Of a stretch of DNA of 38,603 bases, positions 1-7,228 are shown one piece after another; the stretch's first letter is position 1, and every line of letters starts with the position of its first letter. The translations under genes were made by a program, and so were the position numbers. The stretch is taken from the NCBI RefSeq assembly GCF_021890735.1, contig NZ_JAKKUR010000013.1, positions 1 through 38,603 of the forward strand. Direction: 5' to 3'. The notes below the pieces were generated by a model. That model worked only from the letters and a program-made list of their open reading frames with translations, ran no database searches and was not told where the DNA came from. The DNA is from Thermanaeromonas sp. (GTDB lineage: Bacteria > Bacillota > DSM-521 > Neomoorellales > Neomoorellaceae).

Positions 1-59
1 CCAGCTTTGAACCGGTATTCCGGAGCAAGCCTCTCTAAATCGATTTACAATTCCTATCC

Positions 60-167
60 TCACCGCCTCCCCCACTCCAGCAGCTTCTCAGCGTCCCGGA
101 CCCACCCGGCTACATAGGCCTTTTTAAAAAACTCCTCCACTTGAGCAGGATTTTGCCCACAGAAAAC
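60..167 (-). pseudogene. C-terminal remnant of an unknown gene
   Basis: An open stretch of 35 codons on the minus strand, bounded upstream by a stop at 168-170 and ending in TGA at 60-62. Its last residues (AGWVRDAEKLLEWGRR) have the composition of a real helical protein end, and there is no start codon or ribosome binding site for it. I do not recognise the family. It contains the 40-bp segment that recurs inverted at 32442-32481, where the same peptide reading (QNPAQVEEFFK) is also open. It is probably the tail of a gene destroyed by recombination; it could also be a chance frame. Confidence 0.3.
117..156 (+). repeat. 40-bp repeat, left copy (inverted partner at 32442-32481)
   Basis: These 40 bases match the reverse complement of 32442-32481 at 39 of 40 positions. 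The match stops abruptly on both sides. The partner copy sits at the end of the zinc-finger gene of the mobile element on the right. The pair is in inverted orientation about 32 kb apart. Confidence 0.85.
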
Positions 168-230
168 CTAAAACTTACTTAACCAAAGCATACTATGTAA
201 CGGCTGGAATGCGTCTTAGGAGGGAAGAAC

Positions 231-446
231 ATGGCCCGCTTTATTGTCTACCTCGAACCCGCCGAAGAAGGAGGCTATATTGCTTCTGTACCGGCACTAC
301 CGGGCTGCGTCACCCAGGGGGAAACAAAGGAAGAAGCCTTGGCTATGGCCGAAGACGCCATAAAAGGTTATATCGAGAGCTTGAAAAAACATGGAGAGTC
401 ACTGCCCTTTGGCTTTTGGAAGAGCAGAAAAGAACGTCTAGTCTAG
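231..446 (+). CDS. HicB-family antitoxin-like protein (first of two)
   Basis: A 71-residue protein with the HicB-type partial RNase-H fold. The pattern is an N-terminal beta strand (FIVYLEPAEEGGYIASVPALPGC), then TQGETKEEAL and a helix with AIKGYIESLKK. Family members usually neutralise a HicA mRNA interferase. The ATG is preceded by a strong AGGAGG at 219-224. It ends shortly after the helix and has no separate DNA-binding domain. Thirteen bases separate it from a second HicB-like gene, and a damaged hicA follows that one. The two hicB genes resemble each other, so a duplication is likely. The family call is firm; activity is unknown. Confidence 0.85.
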   Translation: MARFIVYLEPAEEGGYIASVPALPGCVTQGETKEEALAMAEDAIKGYIESLKKHGESLPFGFWKSRKERLV

Positions 447-459
447 GGGGTTCAAGGAA

Positions 460-690
460 ATGCTTTACCGCTACAAAGTTATCCTCGAATGGGATGAGGA
501 AGGTAAGGGCTATGTCGTTTCTGTTCCTGCCTTACCGGGGTGCTTCACCCAGGGAGATACCGTTGAAGAAGCATTGGAGAGGGCTAAAGAGGCTATAGCA
601 GGCCACCTTGCGGCTTTAGCCCAGGAAGGTCTGCCCCTGCCTACTAAAGACGTTGAAATAGCCGAAGTGCAGGTAGAGATAGCCTCATGA
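460..690 (+). CDS. hicB: HicB-family antitoxin (second of two)
   Basis: A 76-residue HicB-like antitoxin with the typical start (YKVILEWDEEGKGYVVSVPALPGC), the TQGDTVEEAL turn and a helix AKEAIAGHLAALAQEG, ending with the strand EIAEVQVEIA. An AAGGA motif lies just before the ATG. Its stop overlaps the start of the hicA-like gene in an ATGA arrangement (687-690), the normal coupling in hicBA operons. Here the toxin is damaged, so this antitoxin may be an orphan or may counter a HicA encoded elsewhere. Confidence 0.88.
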   Translation: MLYRYKVILEWDEEGKGYVVSVPALPGCFTQGDTVEEALERAKEAIAGHLAALAQEGLPLPTKDVEIAEVQVEIAS

Positions 691-872
691 GCAGGCTACC
701 GAGGGTTACAGGTAAAGAAGTGGTTAGTGCGTTGAAGAGGGCTGGCTTTGTGGTGGTGAGAATACAGGGCAGCCACCACCACTTGCGAAAGCCGGGTGCT
801 AGAAGCCTGGTTACTGTTCCTTATCGCAGGCCCTTGGGGAGTTCCTCCTTGCCAGCCAGGCTGATGGCGTGA
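687..872 (+). pseudogene. hicA: HicA-family toxin with a replaced C-terminus
   Basis: The first 48 or so residues are a clear HicA mRNA interferase. They include LPRVTGKEVVSALKRAGF and the GSHHHLRKP segment with the catalytic histidine, ending at SLVTVPYRR. A normal HicA then continues with a segment like LAPGTLxSILRQAGL, which is absent. Instead the frame runs through unrelated sequence (PLGSSSLPARLMA) to a stop. From base 833 another frame looks coding, so a recombination joint lies near 825-835. The start overlaps hicB by ATGA. The toxin is probably inactive, because the C-terminal helix of the dsRBD-like fold is lost. Confidence 0.75.
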
Positions 873-1030
873 TAAAGCGCACCCTCGACGATTACCGCTT
901 CCCTGCGGAAACCTTTAAGGCCCCGGAAGCTGTAAAAACACCTTCTATTTTGACCTGTAAGCCCGTGGAAAAGGCCGTGCAGGCACCTTTACCTCCCGGC
1001 CATTTTTGCGTCGTTTCTAGGGCCTTGTAG
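833..1030 (+). pseudogene. Open-frame remnant, possibly the N-terminus of a tyrosine recombinase
   Basis: A 65-codon open frame without a start begins at the point where the HicA similarity ends. Its first 20 residues (FLLASQADG, KRTLDDYRF) resemble the SAM-like core-binding domain of tyrosine recombinases, where a pattern like FLxxRQAxGLSxRTLxDYR is common. The rest (PAETFKAPEAVKTP and beyond) resembles nothing I recognise and has no catalytic residues. If correct it is a fragment of an integrase gene fused into the hic locus. The similarity is short and uncertain. Confidence 0.25.
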
Positions 1031-1042
1031 AAGCCGGTTTTG

Positions 1043-1270
1043 CTAAGCGAGCAGGCCCAGGTCCACACTTACGCGCTCAGCTATGGCCGCAGGCTGAGGA
1101 ATGGGAAGGCCGTCCTCCTTCAAGCCCTCAATATGCATGCGTATGGCCCCAGCCGTGTTAGCCCTCACCTCTTCAAGCGTTGCGCCCGTAGCTACACAGC
1201 CTGGCAGGTCAGGGGAATAGGCCGAATAGTTATTGCCCGCCCTCTCAATCACAATAAGGTATTCGGTCAT
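1043..1270 (-). CDS. hicB: HicB-family antitoxin (minus strand)
   Basis: A 75-residue HicB-like antitoxin of the short type: TEYLIVIERAGNNYSAYSPDLPGC, then ATGATLEEVRANTAGAIRMHIEGLKEDG, ending in a strand IAERVSVDLG. A GGAGG (revcomp of 1280-1284) precedes the ATG. Its start overlaps the stop of a broken hicA on the same strand by ATGA (1267-1270). It therefore belonged to a hicA-hicB operon whose toxin has lost its 5' part. The gene itself looks intact. Confidence 0.87.
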   Translation of the reverse strand: MTEYLIVIERAGNNYSAYSPDLPGCVATGATLEEVRANTAGAIRMHIEGLKEDGLPIPQPAAIAERVSVDLGLLA

Positions 1271-1480
1271 TGGCGGTTAACCTCCTTTAATCCGGCTTGC
1301 TTGAGTATGCTGTTTAACGTTCCCGGTGCCAGGTCATCGCCTAGGTTTCCATCGACAGTTACCCTCCACTTCCGCCACTTCAATGGCTGTGGGAAGCTCG
1401 AGCGCCTCTTCGGTCTCTAGATACAGCTCAATCGCTTGCCGGATGTTCGCATAACCGGCATTGCAGTTCTTCCCTAGCAA
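1267..1480 (-). pseudogene. Fused remnants: tail of a hicB followed by tail of a hicA
   Basis: Two partial reading frames follow each other on the minus strand. From about 1475 to 1340 the frame reads ANIRQAIELYLETEEAL then PTAIEVAEVE, which is the C-terminal half of a HicB protein. From about 1360 to 1267 another frame reads RVTVDGNLGDDLAPGTL then NSILKQAGL, the C-terminal third of a HicA toxin. Its TGA overlaps the start of the intact hicB. The 5' halves of both genes are missing, so one or more deletions joined two hic operons. The 200 bases upstream (1481-1681) contain no gene that I can see. Confidence 0.7.
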
Positions 1481-1681
1481 AAGTATAGCATAGATAAGAG
1501 ATTAGCGCTGGCCCTTGAGGATTTTCTTCTAGTCCCTTCTACTTTATCATGCAAGGGATACACTAGACAGGGTTATGTAGTTTCCACTGCACACCGGGGG
1601 TAAGGTGCGGTCCTGCGGTCCCAGTAGACCATAACTGCTTTTTTCTACGTGGAAGGCCGCTGCTCCTTTCTGAAAGGGGAC

Positions 1682-1708
1682 TAAAGTCCATAGGACCGCT
1701 GACGATAA
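1682..1708 (+). promoter_or_regulatory. Sigma-28 (SigD/FliA-type) promoter of csrA-hag
   Basis: TAAA at 1682-1685, a 15-base spacer, and GACGATAA at 1701-1708. The consensus is TAAA-N15-GCCGATAA, so there is one mismatch. It lies about 60 bases upstream of csrA, and no terminator is visible between csrA and hag, so both are probably read from it. Confidence 0.75.
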
Positions 1709-1766
1709 ATATCGAGTGAAGGGATGGCAGGAAGGCGGAAACGGTCCAGGGAGGGAAGTTGAGGAG

Positions 1767-1946
1767 GTGCTGGTGCTAAGCCGGAAGGAAAACCAGAGCA
1801 TCATCATCGATGGGCACATAAAGGTTACCATAGTGCAGATTGCAAAGAGTCAGGTACGAGTAGGTATCGAGGCACCAGACGGTGTAAGAATTCTCAGGGC
1901 CGAGGTGCTGGAAAAGCACCGGACGCCCGTGGAGGAAACCGGTTAG
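1767..1946 (+). CDS. csrA: Carbon storage regulator CsrA
   Basis: CsrA is a small RNA-binding dimer that represses translation by covering GGA motifs near ribosome binding sites. In Firmicutes its main target is flagellin mRNA, and the FliW protein counters it. The 59-residue product starts MLVLSRKENQSIIIDG and continues IKVTIVQIAKSQVRVGIEAP, the full CsrA beta-strand core. It ends with RAEVLEK as expected. The GTG at 1767 is chosen because it gives the universal MLVLSRK start, and GAGGAG sits just upstream. It is 149 bases from hag and shares its sigma-28 promoter. No fliW is present in the window. Confidence 0.93.
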   Translation: MLVLSRKENQSIIIDGHIKVTIVQIAKSQVRVGIEAPDGVRILRAEVLEKHRTPVEETG

Positions 1947-2095
1947 GGAACACGCCTCATTCAGGGAAGAAGAGGCATGAAACCTTAAGATAAGAAAGGG
2001 GAGGTGGATTTCGGTTTCCTGGGAAGGGAATACCTGCCTTCCGCAGGAAGCGGCGAGGAAAGTAGACAGGGCTTCCCAGGGAAGCCGGAGAAGGT
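1947..2095 (+). promoter_or_regulatory. GGA-rich hag leader, probable CsrA target
   Basis: The 149 bases between csrA and hag contain about ten GGA motifs, including the one in the hag ribosome binding site (GGAGAAGG, 2087-2094). Bases near 2014-2025 (TTTCCTGGGAAG) can pair with 2071-2082 (CTTCCCAGGGAA), giving a hairpin ending just before the ribosome binding site. GGA in or next to hairpins is the known CsrA recognition feature, so this leader probably mediates repression of flagellin by CsrA. Confidence 0.55.
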
Positions 2096-3514
2096 ATGAG
2101 GATTAACCACAATATCTCGGCGTTAAACACCTATCGTCAGTTGTCGATTAACAACATGATGGCGGCTAAGTCGCTGGAGAAATTGTCCTCGGGCCTCAGG
2201 ATCAACCGCGCGGGTGATGATGCTGCAGGCCTGGCGATCAGCGAAAAGATGCGGAGTCAGATCAGGGGACTGGAGCAAGCTATCCGAAACGCCCAGGACG
2301 GAATTTCGCTGATACAGACTGCGGAGGGTGCGCTGAACGAAACTCATAGCATTCTTCAGAGAATGCGGGAACTCGCGGTGCAGGCATCTTCTGATACCAA
2401 CACCGACAGCGACCGCGCTGCTATCCAGGCAGAAATTAATCAACTTAAGGACGAGTTAACGAGGATCGCCAATAACACCGAATTTAACCAGAAAAAGCTT
2501 CTTAATGGGGAGCTTGCCCGCGCTGCGGCTGTAAGCGGAGCAAACGGCGATTTGGCTTCAGCTACCATTACCGTAAACCCCGGTTCCACGGATATTGGCA
2601 GCTACACTTTAACGGTTTCTAAATATGCGAGCAGAGCAACGTTAGGGGATGCTGCAGCATTTGCTACTACTGGAGCTACGGCTGGTACCATAACTATAAA
2701 TGGGGTAAATATAAGCATTGCGGCAGGGGATTCATCTAGCGTTGTAATAGATAAGATTAACGCTTTGAAATCTCAAACGGGCGTCGAAGCATCACTGGGA
2801 ACCAATGGCGGCATCAAGCTTACTTCGCTAAACAAGGGTAGCGACCAGACCATTCAAGTTAGTGGTGTGAAGAATGTCCTCAATAGCCTCGGTATAACTA
2901 CGGATACCGGTACAGATGTCGGCGTATACAGCGCGGCGGGTACTGATGCTGTGGCGACGCTAACGCCCCAAAGTGGTGGCAGTGCCATATCACTTAAGGC
3001 GGTAGGCAATACTCTCTCCTATGATGTAACCGGTCTCAAGATTTCAATTAATACAACGCAAGAAGGAACTCCCACTGATTCTAATGATGACACTGCAACT
3101 ATCATAATCTCGCCTGGTGGGCAGCTAGTGTTCCAAATTGGAGCTAATCAGGGGCAGAGTGTAGCTCTATCCATCGATAAGATGGATGCTGTAAGCTTGG
3201 GAGTAGCCAATATTGATTTAACCACGCATGCGGGTGCTAACAATGCTCTTTCAGTTCTTGATGCAGCTATTGAGCGCGTCTCGTCAGTTCGAGGCAATTT
3301 GGGTGCTCTACAAAATCGACTTGAGCACACTATCAACAACCTGGGTACCGCTTCTGAAAACCTGACCGCCGCTGAGTCCCGTATCCGCGACGTGGACATG
3401 GCCAAGGAAATGATGGAATTTACCAAGCTCAGCATCCTCCAGCAGGCCGCCACAGCCATGCTCGCCCAGGCCAACATGCAGCCGCAGATGGTGCTGCAAC
3501 TCCTGGGTAGGTAG
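2096..3514 (+). CDS. hag: Flagellin
   Basis: This is the filament subunit of the flagellum, exported by the flagellar type III apparatus. The 472 residues carry the conserved N-terminal D0/D1 part (MRINHNISALNTYRQL, LSSGLRINRAGDDAAGLAISEKM, NAQDGISLIQTAEGAL) and the conserved C-terminal part (LGALQNRLEHTINNL, AESRIRDVDMAKEMM, ILQQAATAMLAQAN, ending LQLLGR). Residues of about 145-390 form a variable, Thr/Ser/Gly-rich surface domain. The ATG has GGAGAAGG directly upstream. A strong terminator follows. A short degraded flagellin fragment at 10191-10262 shows that another copy once existed. Confidence 0.97.
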   Translation: MRINHNISALNTYRQLSINNMMAAKSLEKLSSGLRINRAGDDAAGLAISEKMRSQIRGLEQAIRNAQDGISLIQTAEGALNETHSILQRMRELAVQASSDTNTDSDRAAIQAEINQLKDELTRIANNTEFNQKKLLNGELARAAAVSGANGDLASATITVNPGSTDIGSYTLTVSKYASRATLGDAAAFATTGATAGTITINGVNISIAAGDSSSVVIDKINALKSQTGVEASLGTNGGIKLTSLNKGSDQTIQVSGVKNVLNSLGITTDTGTDVGVYSAAGTDAVATLTPQSGGSAISLKAVGNTLSYDVTGLKISINTTQEGTPTDSNDDTATIIISPGGQLVFQIGANQGQSVALSIDKMDAVSLGVANIDLTTHAGANNALSVLDAAIERVSSVRGNLGALQNRLEHTINNLGTASENLTAAESRIRDVDMAKEMMEFTKLSILQQAATAMLAQANMQPQMVLQLLGR

Positions 3515-3520
3515 GTCGGC

Positions 3521-3562
3521 AGAAGTAAAGGGCGGAGGCCATCCTCCGCCCTTTACTTCTTT
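3521..3562 (+). terminator. Terminator of hag
   Basis: A perfect 18-bp stem (3521-3538 with 3543-3560) around a 4-base loop, ending in CTTT. It starts 7 bases after the hag stop codon. Confidence 0.85.
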
Positions 3563-3599
3563 GGCGTGAAGGTAGAGTTGTAATGGGAGGTCGTCTGGG

Positions 3600-4904
3600 A
3601 TGCCTCAGCAACGCATTGATTGTGAGTTTTGTTTTCATAACGTGGGCCAGGGGCTTTTCTATACGGGGTACGTGGCCGACTTCAGGTTTATATACGATTG
3701 CGGGAGCCAGATAGGGGCATGTGCCGAAAAGGCTGTTTTAAACTATTGCAGCGCCATCCAAGGCAATTCATCCGGCAAAGTGTCATTGCTGGTCCTATCC
3801 CACTTGCACCACGACCACGTCTCTGGACTCAAAGCTCTTTTCGAACGTGTTACCGTGGAAGTTGCGGTCCTACCTTATCTGAGACCCTGGGAGAGGCTGC
3901 TCCTGGCCTGTGTTGTTACGGGCTATTCTCCGTGGTACCTGGATATGTTGCGGGACCCAGTCGGTTTTCTCAGTAAGTACAAAGTAGGCAGGGTTGTCTT
4001 GATTACGCATGGTTGGCGTGGAGAACCTAATGACCGACACAGCACCGACTCTGCTGGCCGTTCAGGCCCAGACAAGGTGGGTGACACACCAGTTGATATG
4101 AGTGAGCTGGCAGACTTGGATGAGGATAGGTTGAACAAGATCTTTCAGAAGGAAGAAGAAAATGGTAATGATTGGCGAAGGCTATATCGAGATGGGAAGT
4201 TGATGGTAAAGACCCATTACGGAATCTTCAGACTTAGAAAGCTATGGGAATTTGTGATTTACAACCAACCAGTTTCGGACGACTGGATTGAGGATTTTAG
4301 GAATTGCGTTTCGCAACTTGCGGCGCGTACGGACTACAATAAATTTCCGTTAAGGTTACTCAAGGACAGTAATTGCCTAAAAGAATTGAGGAGGTGCTAC
4401 CGGGAGGACCTAATGAAAGGCCGCAAGGATCTAAACTTTACTTCCTTGGCTTTATGGCATGGACCTATAAACCCCGACGGGTGGAAGATGGAATGGGGAC
4501 ATTGTCCTTGCTATGCATCCGACGCCACTTCCAGAATAAAATTTGCCCTCAAAGCATGCTCCATGGGCGGGGGATGCTCCTTTGTGGCGGATCTTAGCCG
4601 GAATCTATCGTTCGGACAGTTGCTTACCGGCGATATGAACCTCAACAATAACTACGAAGGGTTCAAAAAGCATTTTGGGACCAAACTGGAATCCACGGCT
4701 GTCTGCCTCGTACCCCACCACGGATCCGCCCGCAACTGGAACAATAATATATTAAAAGATCTGCGATCCTGTAAAGTATGGGTTATTTCCGCCGGACTCG
4801 AGAACCGTTACTATCACCCCCATAAACAAGTCCTCCGAGACCTCTTGCAAAGCGGGCAGGCATTATGTTGGGTGCACGAAAAGTTATGCCTTGTGATAAA
4901 GTGA
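3600..4904 (+). CDS. Orphan metallo-beta-lactamase-fold hydrolase related to the ComEC C-terminal domain
   Basis: A 434-residue soluble protein with the metal-binding signature HxHxDH (SHLHHDHVSGL, residues 67-77). It also has TGDMN (343-347), VPHHGS (371-376) and a late HPHKQVL (406-412), the order seen in the MBL domain of ComEC/Rec2 DNA-uptake proteins. No membrane segments are present. About 200 residues between HxHxDH and TGDMN form an unusual charged insert. The ATG has GGGAGG nine bases upstream. The gene stands alone between the hag terminator and an IS remnant, and a 45-codon ORF overlaps its stop. Similar stand-alone proteins occur in defence or accessory loci, but the substrate (nucleic acid or small molecule) cannot be told. 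Confidence 0.8.
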   Translation: MPQQRIDCEFCFHNVGQGLFYTGYVADFRFIYDCGSQIGACAEKAVLNYCSAIQGNSSGKVSLLVLSHLHHDHVSGLKALFERVTVEVAVLPYLRPWERLLLACVVTGYSPWYLDMLRDPVGFLSKYKVGRVVLITHGWRGEPNDRHSTDSAGRSGPDKVGDTPVDMSELADLDEDRLNKIFQKEEENGNDWRRLYRDGKLMVKTHYGIFRLRKLWEFVIYNQPVSDDWIEDFRNCVSQLAARTDYNKFPLRLLKDSNCLKELRRCYREDLMKGRKDLNFTSLALWHGPINPDGWKMEWGHCPCYASDATSRIKFALKACSMGGGCSFVADLSRNLSFGQLLTGDMNLNNNYEGFKKHFGTKLESTAVCLVPHHGSARNWNNNILKDLRSCKVWVISAGLENRYYHPHKQVLRDLLQSGQALCWVHEKLCLVIK

Positions 4905-5038
4905 TTGATGCATTAGCCACATTGAAGCTCTATATTAATGTTTCTCCCGAATGGTTGTTACCTTGGCAAGAACCCCTTCATAGCTCCTTGCATCTATTGC
5001 CGGACGTGCGGGTCGAGCAAACACGCAACCGGAGGTGA
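4901..5038 (+). CDS. Small ORF overlapping the MBL gene stop
   Basis: A 45-codon frame beginning with GTG at 4901, which overlaps the TGA of the MBL gene in a GTGA arrangement. It ends at 5038. The peptide (VIDALATLKLYINVSPEWLLPWQEP and on) has a helical, partly hydrophobic start. I recognise no family. The overlap suggests translational coupling, but the frame may be only the start of a partner gene cut off by the accessory DNA that follows, or a chance ORF. Confidence 0.3.
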   Translation: MIDALATLKLYINVSPEWLLPWQEPLHSSLHLLPDVRVEQTRNRR

Positions 5039-5229
5039 TATTGTAGGTCCTGGGAAAGTAAGCGGATCGGCATTAGCGGTCTCGTAAGTAAGTATCATTC
5101 CAAAGATCTATCTTTGAATGGCCTGTCCTAGGCTGCGACCTGGAACGACAAATCCCCTTTGGCCTGTTTCTCCCAGAGTGGCGGTCAAGACACAGATTGT
5201 GCTCTGGTCAACTTTCCACGCCCCTCTTC
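5039..5229. other. Gene-free stretch downstream of the IS110 remnant
   Basis: No convincing gene on either strand. It probably holds the 3' end of the IS110 element (downstream of its transposase on the minus strand) and its junction with the MBL locus. I could not define the IS end. Confidence 0.4.
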
Positions 5230-6148
5230 TCAAGAGGACCCATTCTCCGTCGCAGGCTCCCGGTAGGGGCTCCCCGTCTTCATCATCCGGAAAACGATGT
5301 TCACCAGCCTCCGCATGACGTAGACCATGGCCCGGTGGCGGTGCTCCGGCTCCTTCTCGGCGAGCTTCTTCTGGTAGTAGGCGTACATGAGGGGGTTCCT
5401 GGGGTTGCCGTCCCTGTCCGTGGCCACGTGCTGGACGGCGAGCATGTAGAAGGCGTGGTTCAGGCGCCTCTTGCCGTAGCGGTTCCGGCGGTGGCTTATT
5501 CTTTCCCCCGAGCTGAAGCTTACAGGGCAAATCCCAGCGTACTTCGCCACCTGGTCGGCGGAGCGGAAGCGGCTGACGTCGCCTATGTAGGCGATGATGG
5601 CTGCCGCCGTGACAATGGAGATGCCGGGCATGGTGAGGAGGTTGGGGTAGGGCGAGGCGTAGACGAGCCGCTCCAGGGCCGCTTTCACCCGCCGTATTTC
5701 CTCCTTCAAGTGCATGAGCCTCCGGACGCAGGAGCGGGTTACCTCGTCGTGGGCGTCCTGGAGGGGCGAAGTGGTCCAGCCGCTCTCCCTTGCCGCCGAG
5801 AGTATCTGCCTGGCCTTCTCCAGGTACCTCCCGGGGTAGCGCTTTTCCCGCAGGAAATCGGCGAGGCTCTCCTCGGTCTCGGAGAGGAGGGCCCGGGGGC
5901 TGGGGAAGCGCTCGAAGAAGGCCAAGGCCACCCTGCCGTCGAGTCTCCTGAAGAAGCGCTGGTAGTTGGGGTAGTGCTGCATGAGGTGGGCGTGGAGGGC
6001 GTTGGTGACCCTGGCGGCCTCTTCCACCAGGTGGTCGTGGATGGCCAGAAGCTTTTTCATGGCGTAGTAAAGGTCGTCGGGCTTCGCGTCCTTCAGGCGC
6101 GGGAGGTCGAGGATGAGGGAGCGGCAGATGGCCTTAGCGTCCTCGAAG
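5230..6148 (-). pseudogene. IS110-family transposase lacking its N-terminal catalytic domain
   Basis: About 306 residues of an IS110-type transposase. The C-terminal Transposase_20 part is clear (LLTMPGISIVTAAAIIAYIG, then DVSRFRSADQVAKYAG and HRRNRYGKRRLNHAFYMLA). A coiled middle section precedes it. Full-length IS110 proteins are about 400 residues and begin with a RuvC-like DEDD nuclease domain, which is missing. The frame runs into the left terminal repeat of an IS66 element at 6149, and the only start beyond that is a TTG inside that repeat. The IS66 insertion, with loss of flanking DNA, therefore truncated it. It should be unable to transpose. Confidence 0.85.
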
Positions 6149-6173
6149 GTAAGCGTCAAATACAACCCACCTT
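6149..6173 (+). repeat. IS66 left terminal inverted repeat
   Basis: Reads GTAAGCGTCAAATAC then AACCCACCTT. It differs from the right repeat at one position in 25. The truncated IS110 frame reads into it from the left. Confidence 0.85.
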
Positions 6174-6237
6174 GGCCCTGTGCTCGAGTTTAAGGGATAA
6201 TCTTCCTCAGAAAACGGACTGAGGAAGATTTCCCCTT

Positions 6238-6464
6238 ATGACCAGAGCCGAATTACAAAAGCTATGGGAAGTTCGCATAGCTGAATACAGGGAAAGCGGG
6301 CAAAGCGTTAAAGAATGGTGCGCCTCCCATGAGGGCATTAGCCCCAGGCAGTTATGGTACTGGCCCTACTGGTCAAAATAGGACCGGCCAGCATCGAGGT
6401 AAGACCCGGCTTTGACCCGGCCTTACTCACCCAGGTAGTTCAGGTGCTGATGGCATTATGCTAA
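6238..6464 (+). pseudogene. tnpA: IS66 accessory gene tnpA with internal deletion
   Basis: The first part (MTRAELQKLWEVRIAEYRES, GQSVKEWCASHEGISPRQLWYW) is the usual N-terminal DNA-binding helix-turn-helix of IS66 TnpA, but this frame stops at 6379. A second frame, starting near 6367, reads VKIGPASIEVRPGFDPALLT and ends VLMALC at 6464. That is the normal TnpA C-terminus. The linker between them is missing, with a frame change. The last codons overlap the tnpB start, as in complete IS66 elements. Confidence 0.8.
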
Positions 6465-6814
6465 ACGAAGTTGGTATCGACCGGGTTTACCTCGCCTGCG
6501 GCGCCACAGACTTGCGCAAGTCCATCGACGGCCTGGCGGTGCTGGTCAAGGAAGGCTTCGAATTAGACCCATTTTCTTCTTGCCTCTTTGTCTTCTGCAA
6601 CCGTAAGAGGGACAAACTGAAGATCCTCCACTGGGAGCACAACGGGTTCTGGCTTTATTACCGCCGGCTGGAGAAGGGCAAATTCATATGGCCGCAAGAC
6701 ACTACTTCTTCCACCATCACCATAAGCCGCCGGGAGCTGCGCTGGTTGCTTGATGGCCTCTCCCTAAACCAGCCTAAAGCTCATCCCGAGGTAAAAGCGC
6801 GCACCATCTTGTAA
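6458..6814 (+). CDS. tnpB: IS66 accessory protein TnpB (IS66 Orf2 type)
   Basis: A 118-residue protein of the IS66 Orf2-like family. Its start VYLACGATDLRKSIDGLAVLV and the segment LFVFCNRKRDKLKILHWEHNGFWLYYRRLEKG are the family hallmark. The end (ISRRELRWLLDGLSL) is also typical. Length is normal and the frame is intact. TnpB is needed for IS66 transposition together with TnpA and TnpC, but its exact role is unknown. The start overlaps the tnpA tail. Confidence 0.93.
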   Translation: MLNEVGIDRVYLACGATDLRKSIDGLAVLVKEGFELDPFSSCLFVFCNRKRDKLKILHWEHNGFWLYYRRLEKGKFIWPQDTTSSTITISRRELRWLLDGLSLNQPKAHPEVKARTIL

Positions 6815-6863
6815 AAGAAATCGCTAGAAAGAAATATTTTTTGTCTGGGGTTGATTTTAGAAA

Positions 6864-7133
6864 ATTGATAACATCCGCAGCGAGCGTTCTATAAAACCCT
6901 TTGTTATTGGCCATAAGAACTGGTTATTTGCCAACATCCCGCGGGGTGCTAAAGCGAATGCTATTGTTTACAGCATTATAGAGACAGCCAAGGAGAACGG
7001 GTTAAATCCCTTCCACTACCTTGCTTATCTCTTCGACAGGCTACCCAACCTGGACACGCAGGATAAAGAGGTATTAGATCAACTTCTGCCGTGGTCGGAT
7101 ACTCTGCCCCCCATTTGCCGGATGAATAATTAA
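6864..7133 (+). pseudogene. tnpC: C-terminal fragment of IS66 transposase TnpC
   Basis: An 89-codon open frame without a start. It encodes the extreme C-terminus of the IS66 DDE transposase: SERSIKPFVIGHKNWLFANI, PRGAKANAIVYSIIETAKEN and GLNPFHYLAYLFDRLPN. About 400 upstream residues, including most of the catalytic core, are gone. The 50 bases between tnpB and this fragment carry no recognisable coding sequence, so one large deletion is likely. Confidence 0.88.
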
Positions 7134-7203
7134 TTAAGCTTGCTTTAGCCCCTGCCTTAGGTGATTAGGTAGGGATTCTTTTTATGCTTCCTGCCTAACC
7201 CCA

Positions 7204-7228
7204 AAGGTGGGTAGTATTTGACGCTTAC
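7204..7228 (-). repeat. IS66 right terminal inverted repeat
   Basis: Reverse complement reads GTAAGCGTCAAATAC then TACCCACCTT. It is the partner of 6149-6173. Confidence 0.85.

Larger units (their letters stand above)
6149..7228 (+). mobile_element. IS66-family element, internally deleted, both terminal repeats present
   Basis: A 1,080-bp element bounded by inverted repeats that match at 24 of 25 positions and start with GTAAGCG, the typical IS66 end. It contains tnpA with an internal deletion, an intact tnpB, and only the last 89 codons of the large transposase tnpC. A complete IS66 is about 2.5 kb. The 8 bases outside the ends (CCTCGAAG and TTAAGTTT) do not match, so no target duplication remains. 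With ends but no transposase it could only be moved in trans. Confidence 0.85.

Noticed and set aside
5197-6222. A 341-codon plus-strand frame
   Set aside because: It lies opposite the IS110 transposase, whose motifs are clear. The composition (Val, Gly, Ala, Leu-rich) is that of an antisense shadow.
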